A stretch of 64,000 nt of DNA from NCBI GenBank assembly GCA_038249195.1, contig JBBRWM010000002.1, positions 377,603 through 441,602 on the forward strand. Reading direction: 5' to 3'. A program made the translations under genes and the position numbers. Shown piece by piece: positions 50,733 through 59,824 of the stretch (within the stretch, counting starts at the first letter, position 1; every line of letters starts with the position of its first letter). Under the pieces are notes generated by a model. It worked only from the letters and a program-made list of their open reading frames with translations. It did not search any database and was not told where the DNA came from. This stretch comes from JAOUEA01 sp038249195 (lineage in GTDB: Bacteria > Actinomycetota > UBA4738 > HRBIN12).

Positions 50733-51676
50733 GCGCCGTCCCCTCCTCGTCCGCGCCGGGCGCGCGGATGCGACGTGTAGTACACCTCACGCAGGTGCTC
50801 CTCGGTCAGGAGCGTGTAGATCTGGGTGGTGGCGACGCTGGCGTGCCCCAACAGCTCCTGGACGACGCGCACGTCCGCTCCTCCCTCCAGCAGGTGCGTG
50901 GCGAACGAGTGCCGCAGCGAGTGCGGCGTCACGTGCCGCTCGATCCCGGCCGAGCGCACGTACGCGGCGAGGATACGGTTCACGCTTTGACGGCTGAGAC
51001 GACCCCCGCGCTGATTAAGGAACAGCGCGCCCCGACTCAGCCCCGCGGCGAACCCCGGCCGGGCGCGCCCGAGCCAGGCCTCAACGGCCTCGCGGCCGAA
51101 GCGCCCGATGGGCACCTCGCGTTCCTTCCCGCCCTTGCCCATGACGCGCACGGCCCCCTCCTCCAGGTCGACGTCGTCCACGTCGAGCCCGACGAGCTCC
51201 GAGACCCGCAGGCCCGATCCGTAGAGGAGCTCGAGCAGCGCTCGGTCGCGCAGCCCTGCCGGCGAGTCCTCCCGAGGGGCGTCGAGCAGGCGTGCCGCCT
51301 CGTCCACGGTGATCGGATGCGGCAGGGATCGAGGGAGCTTGGGTTGGCGCACCCCCGCGGCGGGGTCGCGAGCGGTGGTCCGTTCGCGCAGGAGGAATCG
51401 ATGGAACGACCGGACCGCGGACAGCGTGCGCGCCACCGATCGGGCCGTGTACGCGCGTTCATCCTCCCCGTAGGTCGACGCGGACAGGGACGCCAGGAAC
51501 GAGCGGATCGTGGCCTCGTCGACCTCCTCGGGACGGTGGATGTCGCGCCGGTCGAGGAACGCGAGGTAGCGTCGCAGGTCGGTTCGATACGCCCGCAGCG
51601 TGTTGGGCGACAGTCCTCGCTCGACGCTCAGGTGATCCAGGTAGCGGCCCGCCGCCCGCTCCACGTAGTCGGCCAC
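50729..51676 (-). CDS. xerD: Tyrosine recombinase XerD/XerC
   Basis: Site-specific recombinase that resolves chromosome dimers at dif. N-terminal SAM-like domain (1-110) and a catalytic domain with Arg in GSGLRVSELVGL, Lys in GKGGKERE, HSLRHSFATHLL, LGHASVATTQIYT (His and Tyr nucleophile). 315 residues. Placement next to deoB and near pyrG fits XerD. The dif-like site at 27392 would be its target. Confidence 0.92.
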   Translation of the reverse strand: MADYVERAAGRYLDHLSVERGLSPNTLRAYRTDLRRYLAFLDRRDIHRPEEVDEATIRSFLASLSASTYGEDERAYTARSVARTLSAVRSFHRFLLRERTTARDPAAGVRQPKLPRSLPHPITVDEAARLLDAPREDSPAGLRDRALLELLYGSGLRVSELVGLDVDDVDLEEGAVRVMGKGGKEREVPIGRFGREAVEAWLGRARPGFAAGLSRGALFLNQRGGRLSRQSVNRILAAYVRSAGIERHVTPHSLRHSFATHLLEGGADVRVVQELLGHASVATTQIYTLLTEEHLREVYYTSHPRARRGRGGDGA

Positions 51677-51683
51677 CGCCCGA

Positions 51684-52808
51684 TCAGGCTTCGACGGCGA
51701 CGAGCGTGGCGAGCGGCGTCGCCGCCATCCCGTGGGCGTCGGCCACCCGGCGGTTGGTGATGTTCCCGTCCCATGTGTTCACACCGAGGCCCAGAGCGGG
51801 GTCCGCCTCGATGGCTCCGGGCAGGCCCCGGCTCGCGATCTCTGCCACGTAGGGAAGCGTCACGTTCGTGAGCGCGTACGTCGACGTGCGCGGAACGGCC
51901 CCGGGCATGTTCCCGACGCAGTAGTGCACCACGCCATCCACCACGTAGGTAGGGTCGTCATGCGTGGTGACGTGCGACGTCTCGAAGCACCCTCCCTGGT
52001 CGATGGAGATGTCCACGAGGACGGCGCCGGTCTGCATCTGCGCCACCTGAGCGGCCGACACCAGGTGGGGTGCCTTCGCCCCCGGGACCAGCACCGCGCC
52101 GATCACGAGATCGGCCCCCAGCACGAGGCGTTCGACCGCGAGTCGCGACGACGCCACCGTCTGGATCCGGCCGTGCCAGATGCGGTCGATCTCGCGCAGC
52201 CGATCCACGTTGCGATCGACGATCGTGACGTCCGCCTCCATCCCCGCCGCGATCTGGGCCGCGTTCGAACCCGCCATGCCCGCGCCGAGGATCACCACGC
52301 GGGCGGGCGCGACGCCCGAGGCACCTCCCATCAGCACGCCCCGTCCCCCGTGGGGCCGCTCGAGCGCCGCGGCGCCGACCTGGGGGGCCATACGCCCGGC
52401 GATCTCGCTCATGGGCGCCAGGAGCGGGAGGCGCCCGTCCGGCAGCTGAACGGTCTCATAGGCCACGCTCCGGATCCGTCGCTCGACCAGGAACCGCGTG
52501 AGCGCCTCATCGGCGGCGAGGTGAAGGTAGGTGAAGAGGAGCTGGCCCTCCTTGAAGCGCGCATATTCCTGCGCCTGGGGTTCCTTCACCTTGATGATGA
52601 GGTCGGCGGCGGCGAAGACCCCGTCGGCGTCGGCGAGCACCTCGGCCCCGGCCGCTCCGTACTCCGCATCGGAGACCGCCGACCCCGCTCCGGCGGAGGA
52701 TTCCACCACGACCCGATGGTCCGCGTGGACGAGTTCGCGTACACCCTCGGGGGTCGCCGCGACCCGGTACTCGTGGTTCTTGACCTCACGTGGGATGCCG
52801 ACGATCAC
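51684..52808 (-). CDS. ald: Alanine dehydrogenase
   Basis: NAD-dependent interconversion of alanine and pyruvate plus ammonia. IGVGIPREVKNHEYRVAATP-type start, IIKVKEPQAQEY (substrate Lys), TYLHLAADEAL (His), and a Rossmann ILGAGMAGSNAAQIA. 374 residues. GTG at 52808 chosen to begin VIVGIPREVK. Confidence 0.93.
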   Translation of the reverse strand: MIVGIPREVKNHEYRVAATPEGVRELVHADHRVVVESSAGAGSAVSDAEYGAAGAEVLADADGVFAAADLIIKVKEPQAQEYARFKEGQLLFTYLHLAADEALTRFLVERRIRSVAYETVQLPDGRLPLLAPMSEIAGRMAPQVGAAALERPHGGRGVLMGGASGVAPARVVILGAGMAGSNAAQIAAGMEADVTIVDRNVDRLREIDRIWHGRIQTVASSRLAVERLVLGADLVIGAVLVPGAKAPHLVSAAQVAQMQTGAVLVDISIDQGGCFETSHVTTHDDPTYVVDGVVHYCVGNMPGAVPRTSTYALTNVTLPYVAEIASRGLPGAIEADPALGLGVNTWDGNITNRRVADAHGMAATPLATLVAVEA

Positions 52809-52866
52809 CGGTGCGTCCCTCCTGTGGAGCCGATGCTCCTCCAAGCGTACCCATTCGCGCTCACGC

Positions 52867-53391
52867 TCACGCGCGTGGCAGGGGGACCGCGGTCGCCGCA
52901 AGCAGGAGCGCGAGCGCCGTCTTCGCGTCGCGGACCTTGCCGCCACGGGCCGCGTTGAGCATCCGGTGAAACGGCACCCGCTCGACCTCGATCCCCGCTT
53001 CGGGGGTCGAGGTCGGCTCCGGCTCGGTACGGGCCCAGAACAGGTGCACGTACTCGTCCGTGAAGCCCGCGCCGGAGAAGTATCCGCCCAGGAACTCGAT
53101 CGCGCTGTGGCGGTACCCGGTCTCCTCGGTCAACTCTCGCTCGGCACAGGTCATGGCGTCCTCCCCCTCGATGTCCATCAGCCCGGCCGGGATCTCCGTG
53201 AGCACCTGGCGGACGGGAGGGCGGAACTGGCGAACCAGCAGGACGTCATCCTCGGGCGTGAGCGGAAGCACGGCCGCCGCGCCGGGGTGATGGACGACGT
53301 CCCACGTCCCGAGTGCGTCCCAGTCCTCCGTGTCGACCCGGAAGATCGCCCCAGCGAACGTCGTGGCGACCCTGCCGGGCTCAGCCGTCAC
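52867..53391 (-). CDS. NUDIX hydrolase, ADP-ribose pyrophosphatase-like
   Basis: 174 residues. Nudix box GLMDIEGEDAMTCAERELTEETGY (G-x5-E-x7-R-E-x2-E-E-x-G form, with one residue shift at the first Glu). Upstream VRQFRPPVRQVLTEIPAG is typical of ADP-ribose pyrophosphatases, as for Rv1700 after pyrG. GTG at 53391, 5 bp after the pyrG stop. Confidence 0.88.
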   Translation of the reverse strand: MTAEPGRVATTFAGAIFRVDTEDWDALGTWDVVHHPGAAAVLPLTPEDDVLLVRQFRPPVRQVLTEIPAGLMDIEGEDAMTCAERELTEETGYRHSAIEFLGGYFSGAGFTDEYVHLFWARTEPEPTSTPEAGIEVERVPFHRMLNAARGGKVRDAKTALALLLAATAVPLPRA

Positions 53392-53396
53392 GACAC

Positions 53397-55040
53397 CTAG
53401 CCGGGGATCGAGACGGCCCGGTCCGAGCGGCTGCGAGCGAACGCCTGCGCGGCGCCGACGAACGCGCGAAAGAGCGGGTGCGGGCGCGTCGGCCGCGACC
53501 GGAGCTCCGGGTGGAACTGACCCGCCACGAAGAACGGGTGACCCGGCAGCTCGATGATCTCCGTCAGCCGCCCCTTCTGAGAGTTGCCGGACAGGACCAA
53601 CCCGTTGGCCTCGAGCAGCTCGTGGTACGCGGGATTGACCTCCCAGCGATGACGGTGTCGCTCCTCGACTACCTCCTCGCCGTAGGCGCGGGCCGCTCGA
53701 GTCCCGGGCACCAGGTAGCATGCCTGCGCGCCCAGCCGCATGGACGCACCCAGGTCCGTCACGTTCTTCTGCTCCGGCAGCAGGTCGATGACGGCGTGCG
53801 GCGTCGCGGGATCGAACTCCGAGGAGTTGGCGCCCTCCAGCTGGCAGACGTTCCGTGCGAACTCCACCACCGCAACCTGCAACCCGAGGCAGATCCCGAG
53901 GAACGGCACGCCGTTCTCGCGCGCGTACCTGACGGCGGCCACCTTGCCCTCCACGCCACGGACCCCGAACCCGCCGGGGACGAGGATGCCGTCGACGTCG
54001 CGGAGCGACTCCTGCGTGGCCTGGCCTCCGAGGTCGTCGGACGCGACCCAACGGATGCGCACGTCCGCCCCGTGGTCGAACCCGCCGTGGTAGAGGGACT
54101 CCATGACGCTCAGGTAGGCGTCGCGCAGGTTCACGTACTTGCCGACCACGGCGATCGTCACCGGCTCCGCCGCGGCATGGATACGCTCCACCAAGGCCGT
54201 CCATTCCGAGAGGTCCGGCTCGGCGACGATCCCCAGGTGCGTGGCGAGTTCCGCGTCGAGACCCTCCCGGTGCATGACGAGAGGGACCTCGTAGATCGAG
54301 GCGGCGTCTACCGCGCTGATGACGCCGCTGATGGGGACGTCGCACAGCAGCGAGATCTTCTCCTTGAGGTGGCGGCCGATCGGCCGGTCGGACCGGCACA
54401 CGATGGCGTCGGGCTGCAGGCCGAGGGCGCGGAGTTCCTTCACCGAGTGCTGCGTGGGCTTGGTCTTCAGCTCGCCGGAGGGACCGATGAACGGCATCAG
54501 GGAAACGTGCACGAATGCGCAGTTGTTGCGGCCCACCTCGTTCCGCAGCTGCCGGATGGCCTCCAGGAACGGAAGCGATTCGATGTCGCCGACGGTGCCG
54601 CCGATCTCCACGACCAAGAGGTCGGCCGCCTCCGCCTCGGCGAGGGCGCGCACCCGCTCCTTGATCTCGTCCGTGATGTGCGGGATCACCTGGACGGTCT
54701 TGCCCAGGTAGTCGCCGCGACGCTCCTTCGCCAGCACCGAGGAGTACACCGCGCCCGTCGTGAAGTTGGAGCCTCGGTGCAGGTCGGCGTCGAGGAAACG
54801 CTCGTAATGGCCGAGGTCGAGGTCGGTCTCCGCGCCGTCGTCCAGCACGAACACCTCGCCGTGCTCGAAGGGGTTCATGGTGCCCGGGTCGACGTTGATG
54901 TACGGATCGAGCTTCTGGAGCACGACCTTGAGACCGCGGGACTTGAAGAGGCGGCCGAGGGAGGCGGTGGTGATGCCCTTGCCGAGTCCGGAGGCGACTC
55001 CACCCGTCACGAAGATGTACTTCGACCGTTCCCTCACCAC
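53397..55040 (-). CDS. pyrG: CTP synthase
   Basis: Makes CTP from UTP using glutamine. Synthetase domain with KYIFVTGGVASGLGKGITTASLG at the start, LDPYINVDPGTMNPFEHGEVFV; C-terminal class I glutaminase with FLGICLGLQ (Cys nucleophile). 547 residues. Start is one of two adjacent GTG codons (55040 or 55037). A TGATAGAGT box upstream may be an extended -10. Confidence 0.95.
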   Translation of the reverse strand: MVRERSKYIFVTGGVASGLGKGITTASLGRLFKSRGLKVVLQKLDPYINVDPGTMNPFEHGEVFVLDDGAETDLDLGHYERFLDADLHRGSNFTTGAVYSSVLAKERRGDYLGKTVQVIPHITDEIKERVRALAEAEAADLLVVEIGGTVGDIESLPFLEAIRQLRNEVGRNNCAFVHVSLMPFIGPSGELKTKPTQHSVKELRALGLQPDAIVCRSDRPIGRHLKEKISLLCDVPISGVISAVDAASIYEVPLVMHREGLDAELATHLGIVAEPDLSEWTALVERIHAAAEPVTIAVVGKYVNLRDAYLSVMESLYHGGFDHGADVRIRWVASDDLGGQATQESLRDVDGILVPGGFGVRGVEGKVAAVRYARENGVPFLGICLGLQVAVVEFARNVCQLEGANSSEFDPATPHAVIDLLPEQKNVTDLGASMRLGAQACYLVPGTRAARAYGEEVVEERHRHRWEVNPAYHELLEANGLVLSGNSQKGRLTEIIELPGHPFFVAGQFHPELRSRPTRPHPLFRAFVGAAQAFARSRSDRAVSIPG

Positions 55041-55113
55041 GGGATGCGACTCTATCAGAGCCCACCGACGCGGCAGGACAGGTGCGGCCGGAACATCGTG
55101 AGCGGGGAGGCCA

Positions 55114-56763
55114 TCAGGCGCCCGATCGGACCTTGGCGGCCTCGCCCAGGAGCTCCTCGGCGTGGGAGACCGCCGACTCGCTGTCGGCGAGTCCCGCGAG
55201 CATGCGGGAGAGCTCCGCGACCCGCGCCGCCTCATCGACGACTTCCACGGTGGCGTCACCGGCGTCCTTGCGTACCTGCACATGACGGTCGGCGAAGCAC
55301 GCGATCTGCGGGAGGTGCGTGACCACCACGATCTGCCGGTCGCGCGCGAGCCGAGCCAGGCGCTTGCCCACGGCGAGGCCTGCCTGGCCGCCGATCCCCG
55401 CGTCGACCTCGTCGAAGACGAGGGTGGGGATGTCGTCGAGATCCGCGAGCACGCTCCTGCATGCCAACATCGTCCGCGAGAGCTCGCCCCCGGAGGCGGC
55501 TCTCGCCAGCGGCTGAAGGGGCTGCGCGGGGCCCCCCGAGAACCGCAACTCGACGCGTTCGGCTCCCGTGGCTCCGAGCCCGGGTAGCGCATCCAAACCG
55601 ACCTCCACGCGAGCCTCGGCCATCCCGAGCGCCTCGAGCTCCCGCCCGAGCGCACCGGCGAGCTTCGGGGCGGCCGCCGCCCGTCCCAGCGATACCACCT
55701 CCGCGCGCGCATGGGCTTGCTCGGCGAGATCGGCCTCTCGCGCCTCGAGTTGCGCCAGCCGCTCGTCGGAGCCGGTGAGGACGCCGAGCCGCTCCTCCGC
55801 CTGGCGGCAGAACCTCACCACCTCCTCATCCGTCTCTCCGTACTTGCGCTGCAACCCTCGCAGGGACGCGAGTCGCTCGCGGACGTCCTGCAGGTGGACG
55901 GGATCCACCAGGAGCGTCTCCCGGTACGCGCGGACGTCGCGTGCGAGCTCGCCGAGCTCGGCGGCCAATCCGCGGCTCCGCGCGGCGAGCTCCCCGGCGG
56001 AGGGATCGAGCTCCGCCGCGGCGCCCATCCGCGCGGCGACCCCGCCGAGGGCGTCGGCGAGGCCCTCGTCCCCGGCGAGGACGGACTCGGCTGCCGCGGA
56101 CTCCTCCACGAGCCGCTCGACGTGACCCAGGCGTGATTCCTCGGCCAGGAGCCGGCCGGACTCGCCCGGCTGAGGGTCCACCGCCTGGATCTCATTCACC
56201 TGATACGCGAGGAGATCGGCCTCGCGTTCGCGCTCGCGCGACGCCACGCGCAGCTGATCGAGCTCAGAGCGCGTGGCCTCGCACTCCTCGAACGTCTCCC
56301 GATAGGCCGCGAGCGCCACGATGTGCGAGGCGCCCGCGAACCGGTCGAGGAACGCCGTCTGCGTGCCGGACGACAAGAGCCGCTGCGCCTGGTGCTGCCC
56401 GTGGACCTCGACGAGCTCCGATCCGATGCGCGCGAGCGCCGACGCGGTCGCGAGCTGCCCGCCGATCCGCGCCGAGCTCTTGCCGTCGGCCCCCACCGAG
56501 CGGGCGAGGATGACCTCGCCGTCCTCCGACCATCCGTCCGCGAGCTCGCCGGGAGCGTCGAATCGGGCCTGGATCCGCGCCGCACGAGCCCCCGACCTGA
56601 CCAGGGAGGCGGCGCCCCGCCCGCCGAGGGCGAGCATGAGGCCTACCGTGACCATGGTCTTGCCGGCGCCCGTCTCGCCGGTGAGGACGTTCAGACCCGG
56701 GTGAAGCTCGAGGTCGAGATCATCGATGACGCCCAGACCCGTGATGCGCAGCTCATGGAGCAC
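55114..56763 (-). CDS. recN: DNA repair protein RecN
   Basis: SMC-like ATPase in double-strand-break repair. Walker A GETGAGKTM near 30, VHGQHQAQRLL, central coiled coil (about 155-360), signature SGGELSR and Walker B LVFDEVDAGIGGQAG. 549 residues. As in many actinobacteria it lies between pyrG and nadK. Confidence 0.94.
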   Translation of the reverse strand: MLHELRITGLGVIDDLDLELHPGLNVLTGETGAGKTMVTVGLMLALGGRGAASLVRSGARAARIQARFDAPGELADGWSEDGEVILARSVGADGKSSARIGGQLATASALARIGSELVEVHGQHQAQRLLSSGTQTAFLDRFAGASHIVALAAYRETFEECEATRSELDQLRVASREREREADLLAYQVNEIQAVDPQPGESGRLLAEESRLGHVERLVEESAAAESVLAGDEGLADALGGVAARMGAAAELDPSAGELAARSRGLAAELGELARDVRAYRETLLVDPVHLQDVRERLASLRGLQRKYGETDEEVVRFCRQAEERLGVLTGSDERLAQLEAREADLAEQAHARAEVVSLGRAAAAPKLAGALGRELEALGMAEARVEVGLDALPGLGATGAERVELRFSGGPAQPLQPLARAASGGELSRTMLACRSVLADLDDIPTLVFDEVDAGIGGQAGLAVGKRLARLARDRQIVVVTHLPQIACFADRHVQVRKDAGDATVEVVDEAARVAELSRMLAGLADSESAVSHAEELLGEAAKVRSGA

Positions 56764-56772
56764 GGCCGAAGT

Positions 56773-57657
56773 CTAGTCCTCGTCTCCGACACCTCGGTCC
56801 CGCGCTGCGTCGGCTCCGGGCCCTTCTTCGCCGGGATCGCCCGGAAGCTTGAACTTCTCCCGCACGAGGGACAGGAAATCGGGCGCACCCTCGCGCCGGA
56901 CGAGCCGGGCCGGGCGGCTCGAGGCGCGGATGCGAACCCGCGATCCCACATCGAGTTCGATGCTCTGGCGCCCGTCTGCCGACAGGATGCCGCTCTCCTC
57001 TCCCAGCACCTCCAGCTCGACGTTGCTCTGCGGTCCCAGCACGAATGACCGGTCGAAAACCATGTGGGCCGCGATGGGGGTGAGGACGAGCGAGTCGAGG
57101 CCGGGGCTCACGATCGGTCCGCGGGCGGAGAACGAGTAGGCCGTCGAGCCGGTCGGCGAGGCGACGATGACGCCATCCGCGGAGAAGGTGGTGACGTAGG
57201 CGCCGTCCACCTCGACGGCCAGGCGGATGAGTCGATGGCGCGATTGCTTCTCCACCATGACCTCGTTCAGGCCCCATTGGGAACGGAAGGTGGTTCCCTC
57301 GAGGGGCTCCACGGTCAGCGCCAGGCGCTCCTCGATGCGGGCCGTCCCCGCCAGGACGCTCTCGATCAGCTCGGGCGCATCGTCGGGGATGACCTCCGTC
57401 AGGAATCCGAGGCGGCCCACCTTGACGCCCAGGACGGGGCAACCGGCGGCCGCGGCTTCGACGGCCGCGCGCAGGAACGTTCCATCGCCCCCCACCGAGA
57501 CGACGAGGGAAAGGGCGTCGATCTCGCCCGGTCGGTCGCCGTCGTCGGGCAGGACGATCGTGTCGACGCCGCGATCCTCGAGCCTCGATCGCAGCGACGC
57601 CGTGGCCTCCACGGCCGCGCCGCGCCGCGGGTGCGTGACGAACCCGACGCGCGTCAT
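56773..57657 (-). CDS. nadK: NAD kinase
   Basis: Phosphorylates NAD to NADP. GGDGT in VVSVGGDGTFLRAA, then GRLGFLTEV, LNEVMVEK and SADGVIVASPTGSTAYSFSARGPI. 294 residues. ATG overlaps the tlyA stop (ATGA), giving tlyA-nadK-recN order as in mycobacteria. Confidence 0.94.
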   Translation of the reverse strand: MTRVGFVTHPRRGAAVEATASLRSRLEDRGVDTIVLPDDGDRPGEIDALSLVVSVGGDGTFLRAAVEAAAAGCPVLGVKVGRLGFLTEVIPDDAPELIESVLAGTARIEERLALTVEPLEGTTFRSQWGLNEVMVEKQSRHRLIRLAVEVDGAYVTTFSADGVIVASPTGSTAYSFSARGPIVSPGLDSLVLTPIAAHMVFDRSFVLGPQSNVELEVLGEESGILSADGRQSIELDVGSRVRIRASSRPARLVRREGAPDFLSLVREKFKLPGDPGEEGPGADAARDRGVGDED

Positions 57658-58454
57658 GCGCCGCCCACCGCTATCCCCTCGGCGATCACGGGCTCGAGGT
57701 CGAGCTCGCCGGACTCCCGAGCCCCCTTGGCCGCCCACAGCAGGAATTCGACGTTGCCCGCCGGCCCGACGACCGGCGATGCCATGGCGGCCCGGGGAGG
57801 GGCGCCGTTGGCCGCGAAGACCCGGGCCACCCCCGCGATCACACCGCGCCATACCTCGGGATCGCGGACGACACCGCCCCGGCCGACGTTTCCCGGGCCC
57901 GCCTCGAACTGTGGTTTCACGAGGACCACGAGGGTGGCGTCGGCCGAGGCGACGCGGATCAACGCTTCGGCCACCAGGCGCAGGGGGATGAACGACAGGT
58001 CCGCCACCGCGAGACCTGGCGTGAACGCGAGGTCCAGCGGCAGCAACGAACGTACGTTGGTGCGCTCGAGGACCTCGACGCGCGGATCCGAGCGAAGCTG
58101 CCAGGCCAACTGCCCGTAGCCGACGTCCACGGCGATCACGCGGGCGGCCCCGGCGCGCAGGAGGCAATCCGTGAACCCGCCCGTGGAGGCGCCGGCGTCC
58201 AGGCAGTCGAGTCCCACGGGGTCGATCGGCCACCGGTCCAAGGCCGCCTGCAGCTTGGCGCCGCCGCGCGAGACGAAGGCGCGGCGGGACCCCGCGACGC
58301 GAAGGGAGGCATCGGCCGCCACGAGCGACGCCGGCTTCAGCGCGGGGGCGCCGCCCACGGTCACGAGGCCCGCCGCCACGGCGTCCTGTGCCTGCGTCCG
58401 GCTCGGCATCAGCCCTCGGCGCACCAGTTCCGCGTCGAGACGACGGCGCGTCAT
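57654..58454 (-). CDS. tlyA: TlyA family rRNA 2'-O-methyltransferase
   Basis: S4 domain (RLDAELVRRGLMPSRTQAQDAVAAGLVTVGG) followed by an FtsJ-like methyltransferase with SAM motif LDAGASTGGFTDCLLRAGA and LVKPQFEAGP. 266 residues from ATG 58454, which avoids overlap with the preceding gene; ATG 58493 is an alternative. In M. tuberculosis TlyA modifies 16S and 23S rRNA. Confidence 0.92.
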   Translation of the reverse strand: MTRRRLDAELVRRGLMPSRTQAQDAVAAGLVTVGGAPALKPASLVAADASLRVAGSRRAFVSRGGAKLQAALDRWPIDPVGLDCLDAGASTGGFTDCLLRAGAARVIAVDVGYGQLAWQLRSDPRVEVLERTNVRSLLPLDLAFTPGLAVADLSFIPLRLVAEALIRVASADATLVVLVKPQFEAGPGNVGRGGVVRDPEVWRGVIAGVARVFAANGAPPRAAMASPVVGPAGNVEFLLWAAKGARESGELDLEPVIAEGIAVGGA

Positions 58455-58464
58455 GAGCTTCGAC

Positions 58465-58899
58465 TCAGGAAGGCCCCGGGGGCGCCGAGACATCGGAGGA
58501 CGTGGCGGCAGAAGGCGTTGCCGAGGAGGACGTGCGGGCCGACGCCTTGCGAGCGGAGGACTTCTTCGCCGTGGACTTCTTCGCGGTGGCCTTCTTGCGT
58601 CCGGACGCAGTCATGCCCGCCGCGCGCTCCAGATCGCGGACGCGCTTCTTGAGGGCATCCAGCTCCGCCTGCGACGCCAACCCGACGGACTTGGTCTGGT
58701 GCTGGACCTCGCGGGTGACGAACTCCATGATGCGGTCGCGATTGCTCTGCGACCACTCCATGAGGTCGGCCGCGGACTTGGCCACCTGCTCTTTGGCGGC
58801 GCCCGGCTCCATCATGTCTTTCGCGAGTTGCTGGGCTCGGGCGGGCGTCAGGGTCCCCGCGAGGCCTTCGAGCGTCCTGCGCACATCGTCGAGGAGCAT
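58465..58899 (-). CDS. Phasin-like protein with histone H1-like tail
   Basis: 144 residues. An N-terminal helical part (DDVRRTLEGLAGTLTPARAQQLAKDMM...QAELDALKKRVRDLERAAG) resembles polyhydroxyalkanoate-associated helical proteins; the tail (about 100-130) is KKATAKKSTAKKSSARKASART, a Lys/Ala/Ser repeat as in H1-like DNA-binding tails. Function unknown; possibly nucleic-acid or granule binding. GAAAGGA site upstream and a TAGACT box. Confidence 0.65.
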   Translation of the reverse strand: MLLDDVRRTLEGLAGTLTPARAQQLAKDMMEPGAAKEQVAKSAADLMEWSQSNRDRIMEFVTREVQHQTKSVGLASQAELDALKKRVRDLERAAGMTASGRKKATAKKSTAKKSSARKASARTSSSATPSAATSSDVSAPPGPS

Positions 58900-58974
58900 G
58901 GGCGATCGTCCTTTCGTCGGCGAAGAGTGGTTCCTCCCCAGTCTACTCCGCGCCCCAGCGCCGCCTCTGCGACG

Positions 58975-59766
58975 TCATGTTCGCTCGGCGAAGAGCGCCC
59001 GCAGGTCGTCCCCGACGTAGGTGGCGGCCACGGCGGAGCCCGCCAGATCGGCGGCCGTCGTGGAGCCCGTGAGCACCAGCAGCGAGTCCCATCCCAAACC
59101 GCGGGCGCCGGCGATGTCGGTGTCCACGCGATCTCCGACGACCAGTGGGATTCCACCCCCCGCCCGGGCAAGGGACGCCCGCAGGATCGGAGGATTCGGC
59201 TTGCCGACGATCTCGGCCTTCGCGCCCGTGGTGGCCTCGATCGCCGCCACCAACGCACCCGCGCCCGGCCAGGCGGAGCCGTCGGCCGCAGGGAACGAGG
59301 CATCGGCGTTCGTGGCGATGAGCGGAACCCCGTCTTCCACGAGCAAGGACGCGTCGCGCAGAGCCTCGTAGTTCACGCCGCGATCCAACCCAACGATCAC
59401 GGCCTCGGGGTGCCCGCCGCCATCGCTCCCCTCGACCACACGGACGCCCGCCTCGGCGAGGGCGAGACGGATGCCTGCCTCCCCCACCACGAATGCGGTG
59501 CTGATCCCACGATCCGCGAGCAGCGTCGCCGTCGTGAGCGCGGAGGTTTCGATCTCGGACGTATCGGCCGCGATCCCCACGGTCGCGAGGCGCTCGGCCA
59601 CCGTCGCGGGCGTGGCCGAGGAGTTGTTCGTGACGAACGCGAGCCGCCGGCCCGAACGGCGGAGCCGGGCGATCGCCTCAGCGGCATGCGGAACGGGGGA
59701 TGTGCCGCGATACAGCACCCCGTCCAGGTCGAACAGGAACGCGTCGTAGCGCTCGGCCAGGATCAT
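58975..59766 (-). CDS. HAD-superfamily hydrolase, NagD/PGP-like
   Basis: 263 residues. Motif I FDLDGVLYRGTS, motif II FVTNNSS, a C2 cap in the middle, GKPNPPI (motif III Lys) and GDRVDTDIAGA (motif IV). Likely a phosphatase of small phosphometabolites; Rv1692, in the same neighbourhood in M. tuberculosis, is a glycerol-phosphate phosphatase. ATG 59802 is an alternative start. Confidence 0.9.
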   Translation of the reverse strand: MILAERYDAFLFDLDGVLYRGTSPVPHAAEAIARLRRSGRRLAFVTNNSSATPATVAERLATVGIAADTSEIETSALTTATLLADRGISTAFVVGEAGIRLALAEAGVRVVEGSDGGGHPEAVIVGLDRGVNYEALRDASLLVEDGVPLIATNADASFPAADGSAWPGAGALVAAIEATTGAKAEIVGKPNPPILRASLARAGGGIPLVVGDRVDTDIAGARGLGWDSLLVLTGSTTAADLAGSAVAATYVGDDLRALFAERT

Positions 59767-59824
59767 CCGAGCGACGGGCGGGCTGCACGGATGCCCGACC
59801 ATGGACAGCTGCTATACAAGGTGC

